A DNA stretch of 64,000 bases, from NCBI RefSeq assembly GCF_036898465.1, contig NZ_JARUMJ010000001.1:6076001-6140000 (forward strand). The letters are read 5' to 3'. Within the stretch, counting starts at the first letter, position 1; the number at the start of each line of letters is the position of its first letter. This document shows, piece after piece, positions 16,590-26,500 of this stretch. Source of the DNA: Streptomyces sp. B21-105. Lineage in GTDB: Bacteria; Actinomycetota; Actinomycetes; Streptomycetales; Streptomycetaceae. The translations under genes and the position numbers were made by a program. The notes under the pieces are model-generated. The model searched no databases. It saw only the letters and a list, made by a program, of their open reading frames with translations, and had not been told where the DNA came from.

Positions 16590-18158
16590 TCATGAGCAGA
16601 CCGTGCCGTCCTGCGGGACCGCTCCCTTCAGCAGGTAGTTCTCCACCGCCGAGTCGACGCACGAGCTCCCGCTCCCGTACGCGATGTGCCCCTCGCCCTT
16701 CCAGGTGAGCAGCACACCTACGCCCTTGCCGAGCTCGTCCGCCATCTTCCGCGCGCCCTCGTAGGGCGTCGCCGGATCCCCGGTGGTGCCGACCAGCAGG
16801 ATCGGCGCCGCGCCCGCCGCGCTCACCTCCGGGGTGTCGTACTGTCCGGCCACCGGCCAGTCGTGGCACCAGCCGGCCGTGTCCCAGGCGAGGAAGTCCC
16901 CGAACACGGGTGAGATCTTCTCGAACCCCGGCACCAGCAGCTTCGTCTTTTGCGCGGTCGGCCGCTGCCTGTCGTCCAAGCACGATATGACCCGTTGGGA
17001 ATGGACCGTCGTGCCGTAGCGCCCCGAGGAGTCCCGCTCGTTGTAGCGGTCGGCGAGCCTGAGCAACTCGGAGCCGTTCCCCGCCTGCGCGGCCTCCAGC
17101 GCACTGGTCAGCCTCGGCCAGCTCGCTTCGCTGTACAACGGCAGGACGATGCCGATGACGGCGAGCCCCTGCGTCAGCTTGCGCCCGTCCGTCCCGGGCA
17201 GCGGGTGGGCGTCCAGCCGGTCCAGCAGGGCCGCGATCCTCGCGCTGCCCGTCTCGGGGTTCTGGCCGGTCGACATGAGGTAGTCCTCCAGCGCCCGCTG
17301 AAAGCCGCGTGCCTGGTTCTGGGCATGGCCGACGGCGTCGGCGCTCGGGTCGACGACCGCGTCGAGGGTGAGCCTGCCGACGTTCCGAGGAAACAAGTGG
17401 GCGTACACGCCACCCAGTTCGGTGCCGTACGACATGCCGAAGTAGTGCATCTTGCGGTCGCCGAGCACCTGGCGCATCAGGTCCATGTCGCGGGCGGTGT
17501 CGGTGGTCGACACATGGGCCAGCAGCGTGCCCGCGGCCTTTTGGCATCCCGCGCCGAGGGCGGTGGCGTCCTGGAGGAACGCCTGTTCCTCGGCAGGGGT
17601 GTCCGGGGTCGCGTCGAGGGATTCGGCGGCCTGGATGTCCTGGTCGCCGCGGCAGCGGACACCCTCACTCGCGCCCACCCCGCGAGGGTCCCAGCTCACC
17701 AGGTCGTAGCGGTCGCGGAGCGAGGAGACCGTCGAGTCGTAGGAGGGGAGCATGGACACTCCCGAGGCGCCGGGGCCGCCGAAGTTGAACAGGAGCGAAC
17801 CGATGCGGTCTCCGCCCTCGGCGCGGGACTTGGCCCGGACGAGGGCGAGATCGATGGTCCGGCCGCCCGGCTTCGACCAGTCCAGCGGCGCTTTCAGCGT
17901 GGCGCACTGCCAGTCGTCGCCCGGCGCGGAGGAGTCCGCGGTGCTCCCGCACCGGCCCCAGTCGGGTTTCTGCCCGGTCAGCGCGGTGGGCAGGGCCGCC
18001 GGGGGTGTGGCCGTGGTCGAGGCGGATCCGGCTGTGGGCCGGGTGCCGGCCGTACCGCCCCTGCCGTCCGTCCCGTCGTCCGCCGCACCGCTGCTGCAGC
18101 CCGCAGCCAGCAGCGCGGCGGCGGCTCCCCACACCGTCCACCGTGCGAATCGCGCCAT
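16590..18158 (-). CDS. lipoprotein alpha/beta hydrolase, S33 tripeptidyl-aminopeptidase type
   Basis: A secreted lipoprotein of 522 residues. The lipobox is LLAAGC after a short Arg-containing signal (MARFARWTVWGAAAALLAAGC). The catalytic Ser is in FGMSYGTELGG. The acid loop is VGTTGDPATPYEGARKMA, and the His is in GEGHIAYGSGSSCVD, inside the C-terminal TAP-like domain. Streptomyces SlpD/SlpE/Tap-type exopeptidases are the nearest family, so it probably trims peptides outside the cell. ATG at 18158 is used, with GGAGG 5 nt before; an ATG 18 bases upstream would overlap this RBS. It is a paralogue of the adjacent upstream gene. Confidence 0.9.
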   Translation of the reverse strand: MARFARWTVWGAAAALLAAGCSSGAADDGTDGRGGTAGTRPTAGSASTTATPPAALPTALTGQKPDWGRCGSTADSSAPGDDWQCATLKAPLDWSKPGGRTIDLALVRAKSRAEGGDRIGSLLFNFGGPGASGVSMLPSYDSTVSSLRDRYDLVSWDPRGVGASEGVRCRGDQDIQAAESLDATPDTPAEEQAFLQDATALGAGCQKAAGTLLAHVSTTDTARDMDLMRQVLGDRKMHYFGMSYGTELGGVYAHLFPRNVGRLTLDAVVDPSADAVGHAQNQARGFQRALEDYLMSTGQNPETGSARIAALLDRLDAHPLPGTDGRKLTQGLAVIGIVLPLYSEASWPRLTSALEAAQAGNGSELLRLADRYNERDSSGRYGTTVHSQRVISCLDDRQRPTAQKTKLLVPGFEKISPVFGDFLAWDTAGWCHDWPVAGQYDTPEVSAAGAAPILLVGTTGDPATPYEGARKMADELGKGVGVLLTWKGEGHIAYGSGSSCVDSAVENYLLKGAVPQDGTVCS

Positions 18159-18306
18159 GTGCGCCTCCCCCCTCACCGGCCGTCCACGCTCGGCGGCGAA
18201 CGGCTTTCAGGCCATGTTAGGCGTCCTGGGCATCGACCGTCCGAGCCTGTGGATAACACTCTGACCTGCGCATACTGTGCGATCGAGGGGCCCTGATGCC
18301 GTCCGC

Positions 18307-18390
18307 GTGGCCGCGGTCGGGAACAGCGTGGCCGCAGTCGGGAACAGCGTGGCCGCAGTCGGGAACAGCGTGGCCGCCGTCAGGAACAGA
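18307..18390. repeat. 21-bp minisatellite, 4 copies, spanning a stop codon
   Basis: Four direct copies of GTGGCCGCAGTCGGGAACAG(C) starting at 18307, 18328, 18349 and 18370. Copies 2 and 3 are identical. The fourth overlaps the last codons and TGA (18382-18380) of the upstream S33 peptidase gene. The array fills the 3' side of that gene. Confidence 0.9.
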
Positions 18391-19924
18391 CGGTCCCGGC
18401 GGCCGGTGTCCTTCCGTTCAGCAGATAGCCGTCCACCGTCCGCCGCACACACGGGTTTTTGCTGCCGTACGCACCGTGGCCCTGTCCCTTGTACGTCAGC
18501 TCGACCCCGACCCCCCGGCCCAGCGCGTCCGCCATCTTCCGCGCCCCTTCGTACGGGGTCGCCGGGTCGCCGGTGTTGCCCACCACGAGGATCGGCGCGG
18601 ACCCGGGCGCGCTCACGTCGGGATGGTCGGCGGCCCCGGGCACGGCCCAGTCGGTGCAGCCGACCATGGACCAGGCCATGAAGTCGCCGAACAGCGCGGA
18701 GGCCGCCCGGAACTCCGGCAGCTTCTTCTCCACGTAGGCGGCCGAGTAACGCGGCTTGTCGTCGGCGCAGTTGATGGAGACGTTGGCGGCCGAGGCGTTG
18801 CTGTACTCGCCGTTCTCGCTCCGGCCGTTCATCAGGTCGGACAGCAGCATCAGAATCTGGCCGTCGCCGTCGTAGGCCTGCTCCAGGCCCTCGGTGAGGT
18901 ACTCCCAGAAGTCCTTCGAGTACAGAGCCTGCGCGATGCCGTTGGTCGCGGCGCTCTGGGTCAGGACGCGCGGGAAGATCCCCGGGATCGGCTTGGAGTC
19001 GAGGCGCTTCAGCAGTCCGGCGACGCGGGCCTCGACGTCCTGCGCGGTGTCTCCGACGGGACAGTCCTGCGTCTTCGACGTGCAGTCCTTCGCGAAGTTG
19101 TCGAGCGCGCGCTGGAAACCCCTGGCCTGCCCGAGCGAGCCCTGCTCGGAGGTCTGGGTCGGGTCGACGACCGCGTCGAACACGGCTCGCCCCACCTTCT
19201 TCGGGAACAGATGGGCATACACGCCCCCCAGTTCGGTGCCGTAGGAGATGCCGAAGTAGTGCAGCCGCTCGTCGCCGAGCACCTGGCGCATCAGATCCAT
19301 GTCGCGGGCCGCGTCGGTGGTCCGCACCTGCGGCAGCATCTTCTTCGAGTTCTCCTCGCAGGCAGCGTTGAATTTCTTGGTGTTGTCCAGCAGCGCGGTG
19401 CGCTCCGCGGCGTCGTCGGGGGTGGCGTCCTGCTGGAAGTACGCGTCGAGCTGCTGGTCGTTCTCGCACCGCACGCCGGCGCTGCGGCCCACCCCGCGCG
19501 GGTCGAAGCTGACCAGGTCGTAGCGGGTGCGCAGGGTCGCGTACTCGTCGCCGAACGAGGGCAGGGCAGAGACCCCCGAGCTGCCGGGGCCGCCGAAGTT
19601 GAAGATCAGCGAGCCGAGGCGCCGGCTCTCGGCGCCGCTCGCCTCGGCCCGGACCAGCGCGAGGTCGATCGTGTCGCCCTCGGGGTCGTCCCAGTCGAGG
19701 GGGGCCTTCATCGTGGCGCACTGCCACGGGTCGCCGTCCGGCAGCGGAGACGGTGCACTGCCGCTGCCCTCCGACCGGGACGGGGCCGGGCAGTCCTTCC
19801 AGTTCAGCTTCTGCTCCGTCAGGTTTTCGGCCCGTGCGTCCTGCGCGCAGCCCGCCACCAGCGAGGACAGCAGCACAGCGATGGCGGTCACGGCGGTGGC
19901 ACGCGGGCGGGAGGGCATCGGCAT
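18380..19924 (-). CDS. lipoprotein alpha/beta hydrolase, S33 tripeptidyl-aminopeptidase type (paralogue)
   Basis: A 514-residue paralogue of the next gene downstream, with the same layout: signal peptide with lipobox SSLVAGC, GGPGSSGVSALP oxyanion region, FGISYGTELGG nucleophile elbow, acid loop VVGNTGDPATPYEGARKMA, and His in GQGHGAYGSKNPCV of the TAP-like domain. ATG at 19924 with AGGATGGGG upstream is preferred; a reading from 20017 adds a Pro/Arg-rich stretch before the signal peptide. Its 3' end is part of a 21-bp tandem repeat. It lies about 100 bases downstream of the kinase-flippase gene in the same direction. Extracellular peptide trimming is inferred from the family. Confidence 0.9.
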   Translation of the reverse strand: MPMPSRPRATAVTAIAVLLSSLVAGCAQDARAENLTEQKLNWKDCPAPSRSEGSGSAPSPLPDGDPWQCATMKAPLDWDDPEGDTIDLALVRAEASGAESRRLGSLIFNFGGPGSSGVSALPSFGDEYATLRTRYDLVSFDPRGVGRSAGVRCENDQQLDAYFQQDATPDDAAERTALLDNTKKFNAACEENSKKMLPQVRTTDAARDMDLMRQVLGDERLHYFGISYGTELGGVYAHLFPKKVGRAVFDAVVDPTQTSEQGSLGQARGFQRALDNFAKDCTSKTQDCPVGDTAQDVEARVAGLLKRLDSKPIPGIFPRVLTQSAATNGIAQALYSKDFWEYLTEGLEQAYDGDGQILMLLSDLMNGRSENGEYSNASAANVSINCADDKPRYSAAYVEKKLPEFRAASALFGDFMAWSMVGCTDWAVPGAADHPDVSAPGSAPILVVGNTGDPATPYEGARKMADALGRGVGVELTYKGQGHGAYGSKNPCVRRTVDGYLLNGRTPAAGTVCS

Positions 19925-20021
19925 GACCCCATCCTGAGGTCGTGCACCGGCACGCGCGCGGGGCGCGGGCCGACCGGAGTACGGGCCGCCCGGAGTACGG
20001 CCGTCCGAGCCGGTCACGGCC

Positions 20022-22709
20022 CTAGAGGGCGCCCTTGCGGGTCAGGTGGTTGAAGGCCAGCCAGCCCGGCAGCACCGGCAGCCACAGCGTCAGCAGCCGG
20101 AAGAGCAGGACCGCGGGCGCGGCGACCTCCTTGGGCAGACCCACCGCGATCAGACCGACCGTCAGGGTCGCCTCGACCGCGCCGACTCCGCCCGGTGTCG
20201 GCGCGGCGGAGCCGAGCGCGTTGCCCGCCAGGAACACGACGGCGACGCTCGCGATGCTGAGCGAGGTCGACTCGTCGCCGAACGCGCGGATCGACGCGTC
20301 CAGGCACATCACGAAGCAGGTGGTGAGCAGCAGCATGCCGCCGATGCCGGTGACCAGCTTCTGCGGCCGCTGCAGTATGTCCAGCATGCGCGGCACGACG
20401 CCCGCGAACAGCGACCGCACGCGCGTGGCGACGAACTTGCGCAGGAAGGGCACCGAGGTCACCACGAGCACGAGCACCGCCACCGTGAGCAGACCCGCGA
20501 TGACCGTGCGGGACGGCGACAGCGACGGCGTCTTCTCGGTGCCGGTCAGATAGCCGAACGACAGCAGCATCAGGATGTGGCAGCCGAGTCCGAAGAGCTG
20601 CGAGGCGCCGACGCTGGCCACCGCGAGTCCCGGTCGCACCCCCGCGCGCTGCAGGAAGCGCGTGTTGAGGGCGACGCCGCCGACCGCGGCCGGCGCCACG
20701 ATCTTCACGAAGGACCCGGCGACCTGCGCGGCCACGGTCCGCGGGAAAGGCACCCGCTCCGGCACGAACCCCAGCAGGCTCATCGCGGCGGCGACATAAC
20801 TCAGCGCCGAGAACAGCACGGCCGCGGCGACCCAGCCCCATTCGGCGTGGGAGATCAGCGGGCCGAACTCGATGTGGGTGAGCTGGGTCAGCAGGAAGTA
20901 CGCGCCGATGGCGCCGGCGATGAAGCTCATGAGGGTGCGCGGCCGCACCCGTTCGAGCCGGGCGGGCTCGACCGGCGCCTGGGGACGGATCAGCAGCACC
21001 TCATGGCGGATCTGCGTCAGCAGGTCCTCCTCGCGCGCCCCCTCGAGTGCCTCGTCGATGGCCCGTTTCTCGGCGCGGGCCTCCGCGCGCACGGCCTTCT
21101 TGCCGGGCTTCTCCACGACGGCGGCCTCGGTGTCGGCCTCGGCCGCCTCCGCGCGGGCCTGCTTGGCCTGCTGGGAGGCTTCGAGAACGGCTTCCCGCTC
21201 CCGTTGCGCGCGCTCGCGTGCCAGCCGGCGCAGCGTCGCGCGCGTGGAGCGGGACAAGGCGATGGGCTGGAGCATCGGCAGGCAGTCCGCGACCGCGTCC
21301 GGGCCGAGCACGCCCACCGCGGAGGCCACCGCGCGTTCCGCGCCCACCCGCAGGCCCAGTGTCGTCACCAGCTGGGCGACGTCCATGCGCAGCAGCAGGT
21401 CGCCGGCCGCGATCTCACCGCCGCGCAGATCGGTCAGGATCATCGTGCCGGAACGATCCACCAGAATTGCGTCACCGGCGAGCCGGCGGTGCGCGATGCG
21501 CCGTGACTGCAGCGCCCGCACCTGGTGCCAGGTGTTGCGCAGCAGGTCGTCGGTGATCTCCTCGTCCGCCAGCGAGTCGAGGGTGCGGCCGCCGGTGTGC
21601 TCGTAGACGAGGATCACCGCGTCGGGCCCCAGCTCGGAGGTCGCGATCAGCTTCGGCGCGTTGGCGCCGGCAGCGATGGCCGCGTAGGCGAGCAGCGCCT
21701 CCTGCTCCAGCGCCTGGCGCAGCGACTGCAGGCTGCTGCGGGTGGCGAAGCCGCGCAGGGCCAGGTTGCGCCACGCGCGGTAGAAGAAGCCCTGGGCCTG
21801 CTGCTCCCGGTCGACGACGGTCACGTCCAGCGGCGGTCCGTCCTCCAGGGTGACGAAGTACCGTCTGCCCCGGTCGCCCTCCGCCGCGTCCGGCGTCTCC
21901 TCACGGGCGGCGCTCACCGGGCGGAACCCGACGTGCCGCAGACCTGCCATGAGCGTCCGCCCGGTGGGCCGCACGTTCGGCGAGCCCACCGCGTACAGGG
22001 TGCCGTACGCGACCGTCCAGCCGATCAGCACCGTGAGGATGATGGAGAACGGCGTCGTGTAGCCGGTGACGAGCATCGAGAAGGCGTCGAGGAGCAGCAC
22101 GATCCACAGCACCGAGCGCCAGCGCGGGCGACGCGACATGCCGACGGCCGTCATGTACGCGATGACGGGCGCGAGATAGCCGTGCACCGGGTCGGTCAGG
22201 GCGTGGACGTCGCCGGGGGAGGGCTGGGTCAGCGCCTCCTGGATGGAGCCCGGAGCGGCCTTGGCGACCCACAGGTCGGTGGCGAGCGTCACACCGTGCG
22301 CGAGGACCGCCGCGAGTACGCCGTCGGCGATGCGCAACCCGTCCCGCTTGATCAGACGCTCGATCGCGAACGCGACCGGGACCAGCAGGATCGCGATGCT
22401 GGACGCCAGGCCGGCGATTTTGATGAGCAGGTCGGGCGCCTGTCCGGTGCCCTTGTTGATGTCCTGTTCGAGGCCTGAGGTGGTTCCGTGGGCGAAGGCG
22501 GCGATGCCCAGGAGCACGATGACGGCGAGCACGCCGACCATCAGCCGCATCAGGTCGGAAGGACGGTGCACGCGCGCGGGGAGCAGGGGTTCGTCCCCCT
22601 CGACCTCGTCGATGTGCACCTCCTCCCGTCGCTCGTCGGGGATGTCCGGGCGCGCCGCGGCGTCAGAGGCGCCCTGTGCGTCCTCTGCGTGCACGCCGTT
22701 CTGCTGCAT
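20022..22709 (-). CDS. large membrane protein: N-terminal TM region, kinase-like domain, YbhN/MprF-type flippase domain
   Basis: An 895-residue protein. Residues ~45-240 hold about six membrane helices. Residues ~260-490 resemble an ABC1/aminoglycoside-kinase fold (VILVYEHTGGRTLDSL, then AHRRLAGDAILVDRSG and ILTDLRGGE, in the places of HxD...N and DxG). The catalytic residues are not canonical, so it may be a pseudokinase. A charged, coiled-coil-like linker (~500-590) follows. Residues ~600-895 form the LPG_synthase_TM/UPF0104 region of MprF-like lipid flippases. It lacks the lysyl-transferase domain of MprF. A lipid-translocation role in the cell membrane is inferred. ATG at 22709 has AAGAGA just upstream; GTG at 22733 is an alternative. 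Confidence 0.85.
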   Translation of the reverse strand: MQQNGVHAEDAQGASDAAARPDIPDERREEVHIDEVEGDEPLLPARVHRPSDLMRLMVGVLAVIVLLGIAAFAHGTTSGLEQDINKGTGQAPDLLIKIAGLASSIAILLVPVAFAIERLIKRDGLRIADGVLAAVLAHGVTLATDLWVAKAAPGSIQEALTQPSPGDVHALTDPVHGYLAPVIAYMTAVGMSRRPRWRSVLWIVLLLDAFSMLVTGYTTPFSIILTVLIGWTVAYGTLYAVGSPNVRPTGRTLMAGLRHVGFRPVSAAREETPDAAEGDRGRRYFVTLEDGPPLDVTVVDREQQAQGFFYRAWRNLALRGFATRSSLQSLRQALEQEALLAYAAIAAGANAPKLIATSELGPDAVILVYEHTGGRTLDSLADEEITDDLLRNTWHQVRALQSRRIAHRRLAGDAILVDRSGTMILTDLRGGEIAAGDLLLRMDVAQLVTTLGLRVGAERAVASAVGVLGPDAVADCLPMLQPIALSRSTRATLRRLARERAQREREAVLEASQQAKQARAEAAEADTEAAVVEKPGKKAVRAEARAEKRAIDEALEGAREEDLLTQIRHEVLLIRPQAPVEPARLERVRPRTLMSFIAGAIGAYFLLTQLTHIEFGPLISHAEWGWVAAAVLFSALSYVAAAMSLLGFVPERVPFPRTVAAQVAGSFVKIVAPAAVGGVALNTRFLQRAGVRPGLAVASVGASQLFGLGCHILMLLSFGYLTGTEKTPSLSPSRTVIAGLLTVAVLVLVVTSVPFLRKFVATRVRSLFAGVVPRMLDILQRPQKLVTGIGGMLLLTTCFVMCLDASIRAFGDESTSLSIASVAVVFLAGNALGSAAPTPGGVGAVEATLTVGLIAVGLPKEVAAPAVLLFRLLTLWLPVLPGWLAFNHLTRKGAL

Positions 22710-22895
22710 CGTCTCTTCTTGGTCTCGTATCACCGGTCACCGCCCGCACGATGGTGGCATGCCCCACCGACACACGGGGGCATCAGGGTGCAAATGCGGG
22801 GGCGCACAGTCTGCCCGAAGCCTCACCCGGGGGCGAGGGTCACACTGCGTCGCGAGCCCGTCGCATTGTCGGTGCGGTGGGGCAGGATGGGGCGG

Positions 22896-23282
22896 ATGAG
22901 CGAGCAGAGCCTTCCGGACGACGCCCGCCCGGAGTACACGCAAGCGCTGCCGGAGTACGCCGAGCGGGTTCTCGAGGTCGCGGAGCTGATCCCGCCCGGG
23001 CGCGTCATGACGTACGGGGACGTCGCCGAGTGGCTGGAGGAGGGCGGTCCGAGGCAGGTCGGCCGGGTGATGGCCCTCTACGGCGGCGCCGTCCCCTGGT
23101 GGCGTGTCGTGCGCGCGGACGGGGTGCTGCTCCCGGGGCACGAGCTGCGGGCGCTCGACCGCTACCGCACCGAGGGCACCCCGCTGAAGGCGGCGAGCAG
23201 GGCCGCGGAAGGCCATGTCCCGCGCCTCGACATGAGACGGGCGAGGTGGGACGGCGGCGAACGCGCGGCGGGTCACACCTGA
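22896..23282 (+). CDS. alkyltransferase-like (ATL) DNA base-flipping protein
   Basis: A 128-residue member of the MGMT/Ada DNA-binding fold. The motif in place of the methyl-accepting PCHR is PWWRV, so the reactive Cys is replaced by Trp. This marks an ATL protein, which binds O6-alkylguanine without repairing it and passes the lesion to nucleotide excision repair. The winged helix (PPGRVMTYGDVAEWL; RQVGRVMALY) is intact. ATG at 22896 has AGGA 8 nt upstream; ATG 22887 is also possible. It is transcribed divergently from the flippase gene and lies before adnA, 266 bases apart. Confidence 0.9.
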   Translation: MSEQSLPDDARPEYTQALPEYAERVLEVAELIPPGRVMTYGDVAEWLEEGGPRQVGRVMALYGGAVPWWRVVRADGVLLPGHELRALDRYRTEGTPLKAASRAAEGHVPRLDMRRARWDGGERAAGHT

Positions 23283-23548
23283 CAGCTTGCGCCGTCGGAC
23301 GGGTTTCGGAGGTGCCTGTGGCCCGGACGGGCGAAACAGCGCGTACCGGGCACGCCCGTGGCATGGCGTACGTTCGTGGGTCGAGGGACACCCGGGACGT
23401 GCGGGGCCCGAGGGAAGAAGCGGAAGCTGTCCTTCCGGGCCGGCCGTCGGCGTAGCGTCGGCGGCACGCGTCCCTCTCATCCCGCGATCACCGACCTCCC
23501 CGGGCGACGATCCGTCGACCAGCACACCCACCAGGACCGGCGAACCAC

Positions 23549-26500
23549 GTGAGCACCTCTTCCTCCACCAGGCGCCTGCCGCCCCACCAGGGGCGACAGG
23601 GGAGCCGTGGCGCTTACCGACTGGTGCGTACCCCGCCCGCCCGGACGGATCCCCCTCGTCTGGACGCCGCACAGCGCTCGGTGGTTGATCACGGCCCCGG
23701 CCCCCTGCTCGTCCTCGCCGGCCCAGGCACGGGGAAGACCACCACGCTCGTCGAGTCCGTGGCGGCCCGCATCGCCCGCGGCGGCGACCCCGCGCGCATC
23801 CTCGTCCTCACGTTCAGCCGCAAGGCGGCAGTCGAACTGCGCGACCGGATGGCGCGGCGCATGGGCGCGGCCCGCGCACCCCAGGCGACCACCTTCCACT
23901 CGTACTGCTACGCCCTGGTCCGCGCCCACCAGGACGCCGACCTGTTCGTCGAGCCGCTGCGGCTGCTGTCCGGTCCCGAACAGGACGTGGCCGTCCGCGA
24001 ACTGCTCGCCGGCCAGCTCGACCTGCAACGACTCGGCCTCGCCCACGTGCGCTGGCCGGACGAACTGCGCGCCTGCCTCACCACCCGCGGCTTCGCCGAC
24101 GAGGTCCGCGCGGTGCTGGCCCGCAGCCGCGAACTGGGCCTGGACCCCGCGTCCCTGGACGCCTTCGCCCACCGCATCGGCCGCCCCGACTGGCGCGCCG
24201 CGGCCGCCTTCCTCGCCGAATACCTCGACGTGCTCGACCTGCACGGGGTGATCGACTACGCCGAACTCGTCCACCGTGCGGTGCTCCTCGCCCACCGCAC
24301 CGAGGTCGCCGAGCGGCTGGCCGCGAGTTACGACGCCGTGTTCGTCGACGAGTACCAGGACACCGACCCGGCTCAGGTCCGGCTGCTGCACGCCCTGGCC
24401 GGCGGCGGCCGTACCCTGGTCGCCTTCGGCGACCCCGACCAGTCGATCTACACCTTCCGGGGCGCCGACGTGAACGGCATCCTGGAGTTCCCGCACGCCT
24501 TCCCCCGCCCCGACGGCCGTCCCGCCCCCGTCGACGTGCTGCGCACCTCCCGGCGCTCCGGCGCGGCTCTCCTGGCCGCCACCCGGCTGCTGACGCAACG
24601 GATGCCCCTGACCCGACTGCCGGCGGAGAAGGTCCGCGCGCACCGCGACCTGACCGCTGCACGCGACGGCGGCCAGGTCGACGTATACACGTATCCCACG
24701 CCCGGCACCGAACTGGACAACATCGCCGACATCCTGCGCCGCGCCCACCTGGAGGACGGCGTGCCCTGGGGGGAGATGGCCGTCCTGGTGCGCGCCGGCT
24801 CGCGCACCATCCCGACGGTCCGCCGCGCCCTCACCGCCGCCGGCGTCCCCCTCGACATCGACGGCGACGATCTCCCCCTGCGCCACGAACCCGCGGTGGC
24901 GCCCCTCCTGGCGGCCCTGCGGGCGGTGGCCACGGCGGAGGCCTCCGCGGCGGCGCCGGCCGAAGACGCACGCGCCGTCGCGGCGATCGAGGCCGGAACG
25001 GTGGGCGATGCGGGGTCGGCGGGCGACGCACGGACGGTGGGCGAGGCCGGTGGGGCCGGGGCACTGGGCGATGCCAGCGGGGTCGGCGGGATCGGGCAGG
25101 CAGCCGGCTGGCTCGACATCGAAACCGCCCTCACCCTGCTCACCTCACCCCTCGCCGGCATGGACGCCGCCGATCTGCGCCGCCTCGGCCGGGCCCTGCG
25201 CGAGGAGGAGCGGGCCGCGGGCAACCCCCTGCCGCCGCCCTCCGACGCACTGCTCGCGCGCGCCCTGGCCGAGCCGGAGCGCCTCGTCGCCCATGACCCG
25301 ACGTACGCGCGCGGCGCCCAGCGCCTCGGCGCGCTGCTGGCGACGGCCCGCGCGCGTCTCGCGCGCGGCGGCACGGCCGAGGAAGCGCTGTGGGACCTCT
25401 GGGACGGCACGCCCTGGCCCACGCGCCTGGAGCGGGCCGCCCGGCGCGGCGGCGCGGCCGGCCGCAACGCCGACCGCGACCTGGACGCGGTGTGCGCGCT
25501 GTTCGCCACCGCCGCGCGCGCGGAGGAACGCACCGGCGGACGGGGCGCCCTGAACTTCCTGGCAGAGATCGAGGCCGAGGACATCGCCGCCGACACCCTC
25601 GCCCACCGTGCCGTGCGCCCCGACGCCGTACGCCTGATGACGGCCCACCGCGCCAAGGGCCTGGAATGGAGTCTGGTCGTCGTGGCCGGCGTCCAGGAAG
25701 GCCTGTGGCCGGACCTGCGTCGCCGCGGCTCCCTCCTGGAGGCCGACCGCATCGGGCGCGACGGACTCGCCGAGCCGCTCACCCCGGGCGCGCTGCTCGC
25801 CGAGGAACGCCGCCTCTTCTACGTCGCCGCCACGCGCGCGCGGGACCGCCTCGTCGTCACCGCCGTCAAAGCGCCCGCCGACGACGGCGACCAGCCCTCC
25901 CGTTTCCTCACCGAACTCGGCACCGAACCCAAGGACGTCACGGGCCGCCCCCGCCGCCCCCTGTCGGTCGCCGCGCTGGTCGCCGAACTGCGCGCCACCA
26001 CGGTCGACCCGCGCGTCTCCGCGCCTCTCAGGGAGGCGGCCGCCCGCCGTCTCGCCAGGCTTGCCGCGCTCGCCGACGAGGAGGGCCGGCCCCTGGTGCC
26101 CGCCGCCCATCCGTACCGCTGGTGGGGCATGTTCGAGCCGACCGAGAGCAAGGTGCCACTGCGCGACCGTGAGCAGCCCGTCGTGCTCTCCGGCAGCGCC
26201 CTGGACCAGCTCGCCAACACCTGCGCCCTGCAGTGGTTCCTGGGCCGCGAAGTGAAGGCCGACGCCCCCGCCACGGCCGCCCAGGGCTTCGGCAACGTGG
26301 TGCACGTCCTCGCCGACGAGGTCGCCTCCGGGCACACCCCGGCCGACCTCGACGTCCTCATGGAGCGCCTCGACTCGGTGTGGAACGCCCTCGCCTTCGA
26401 CGCCCCGTGGAAGTCCGCCCAGGAGAAGGCGCACGCCCGCGTGGCGCTCGAACGCTTCCTCCAATGGCATGTGACGGACCGCGCGGGCCGCACACCGGTC

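Noticed and set aside
13567..17547. 1326-codon minus-strand open frame across the epimerase, spherulin and moeZ genes
   Set aside because: Antisense shadow, with no recognisable domain. The plus-strand genes have correct motifs, RBSs and overlaps.
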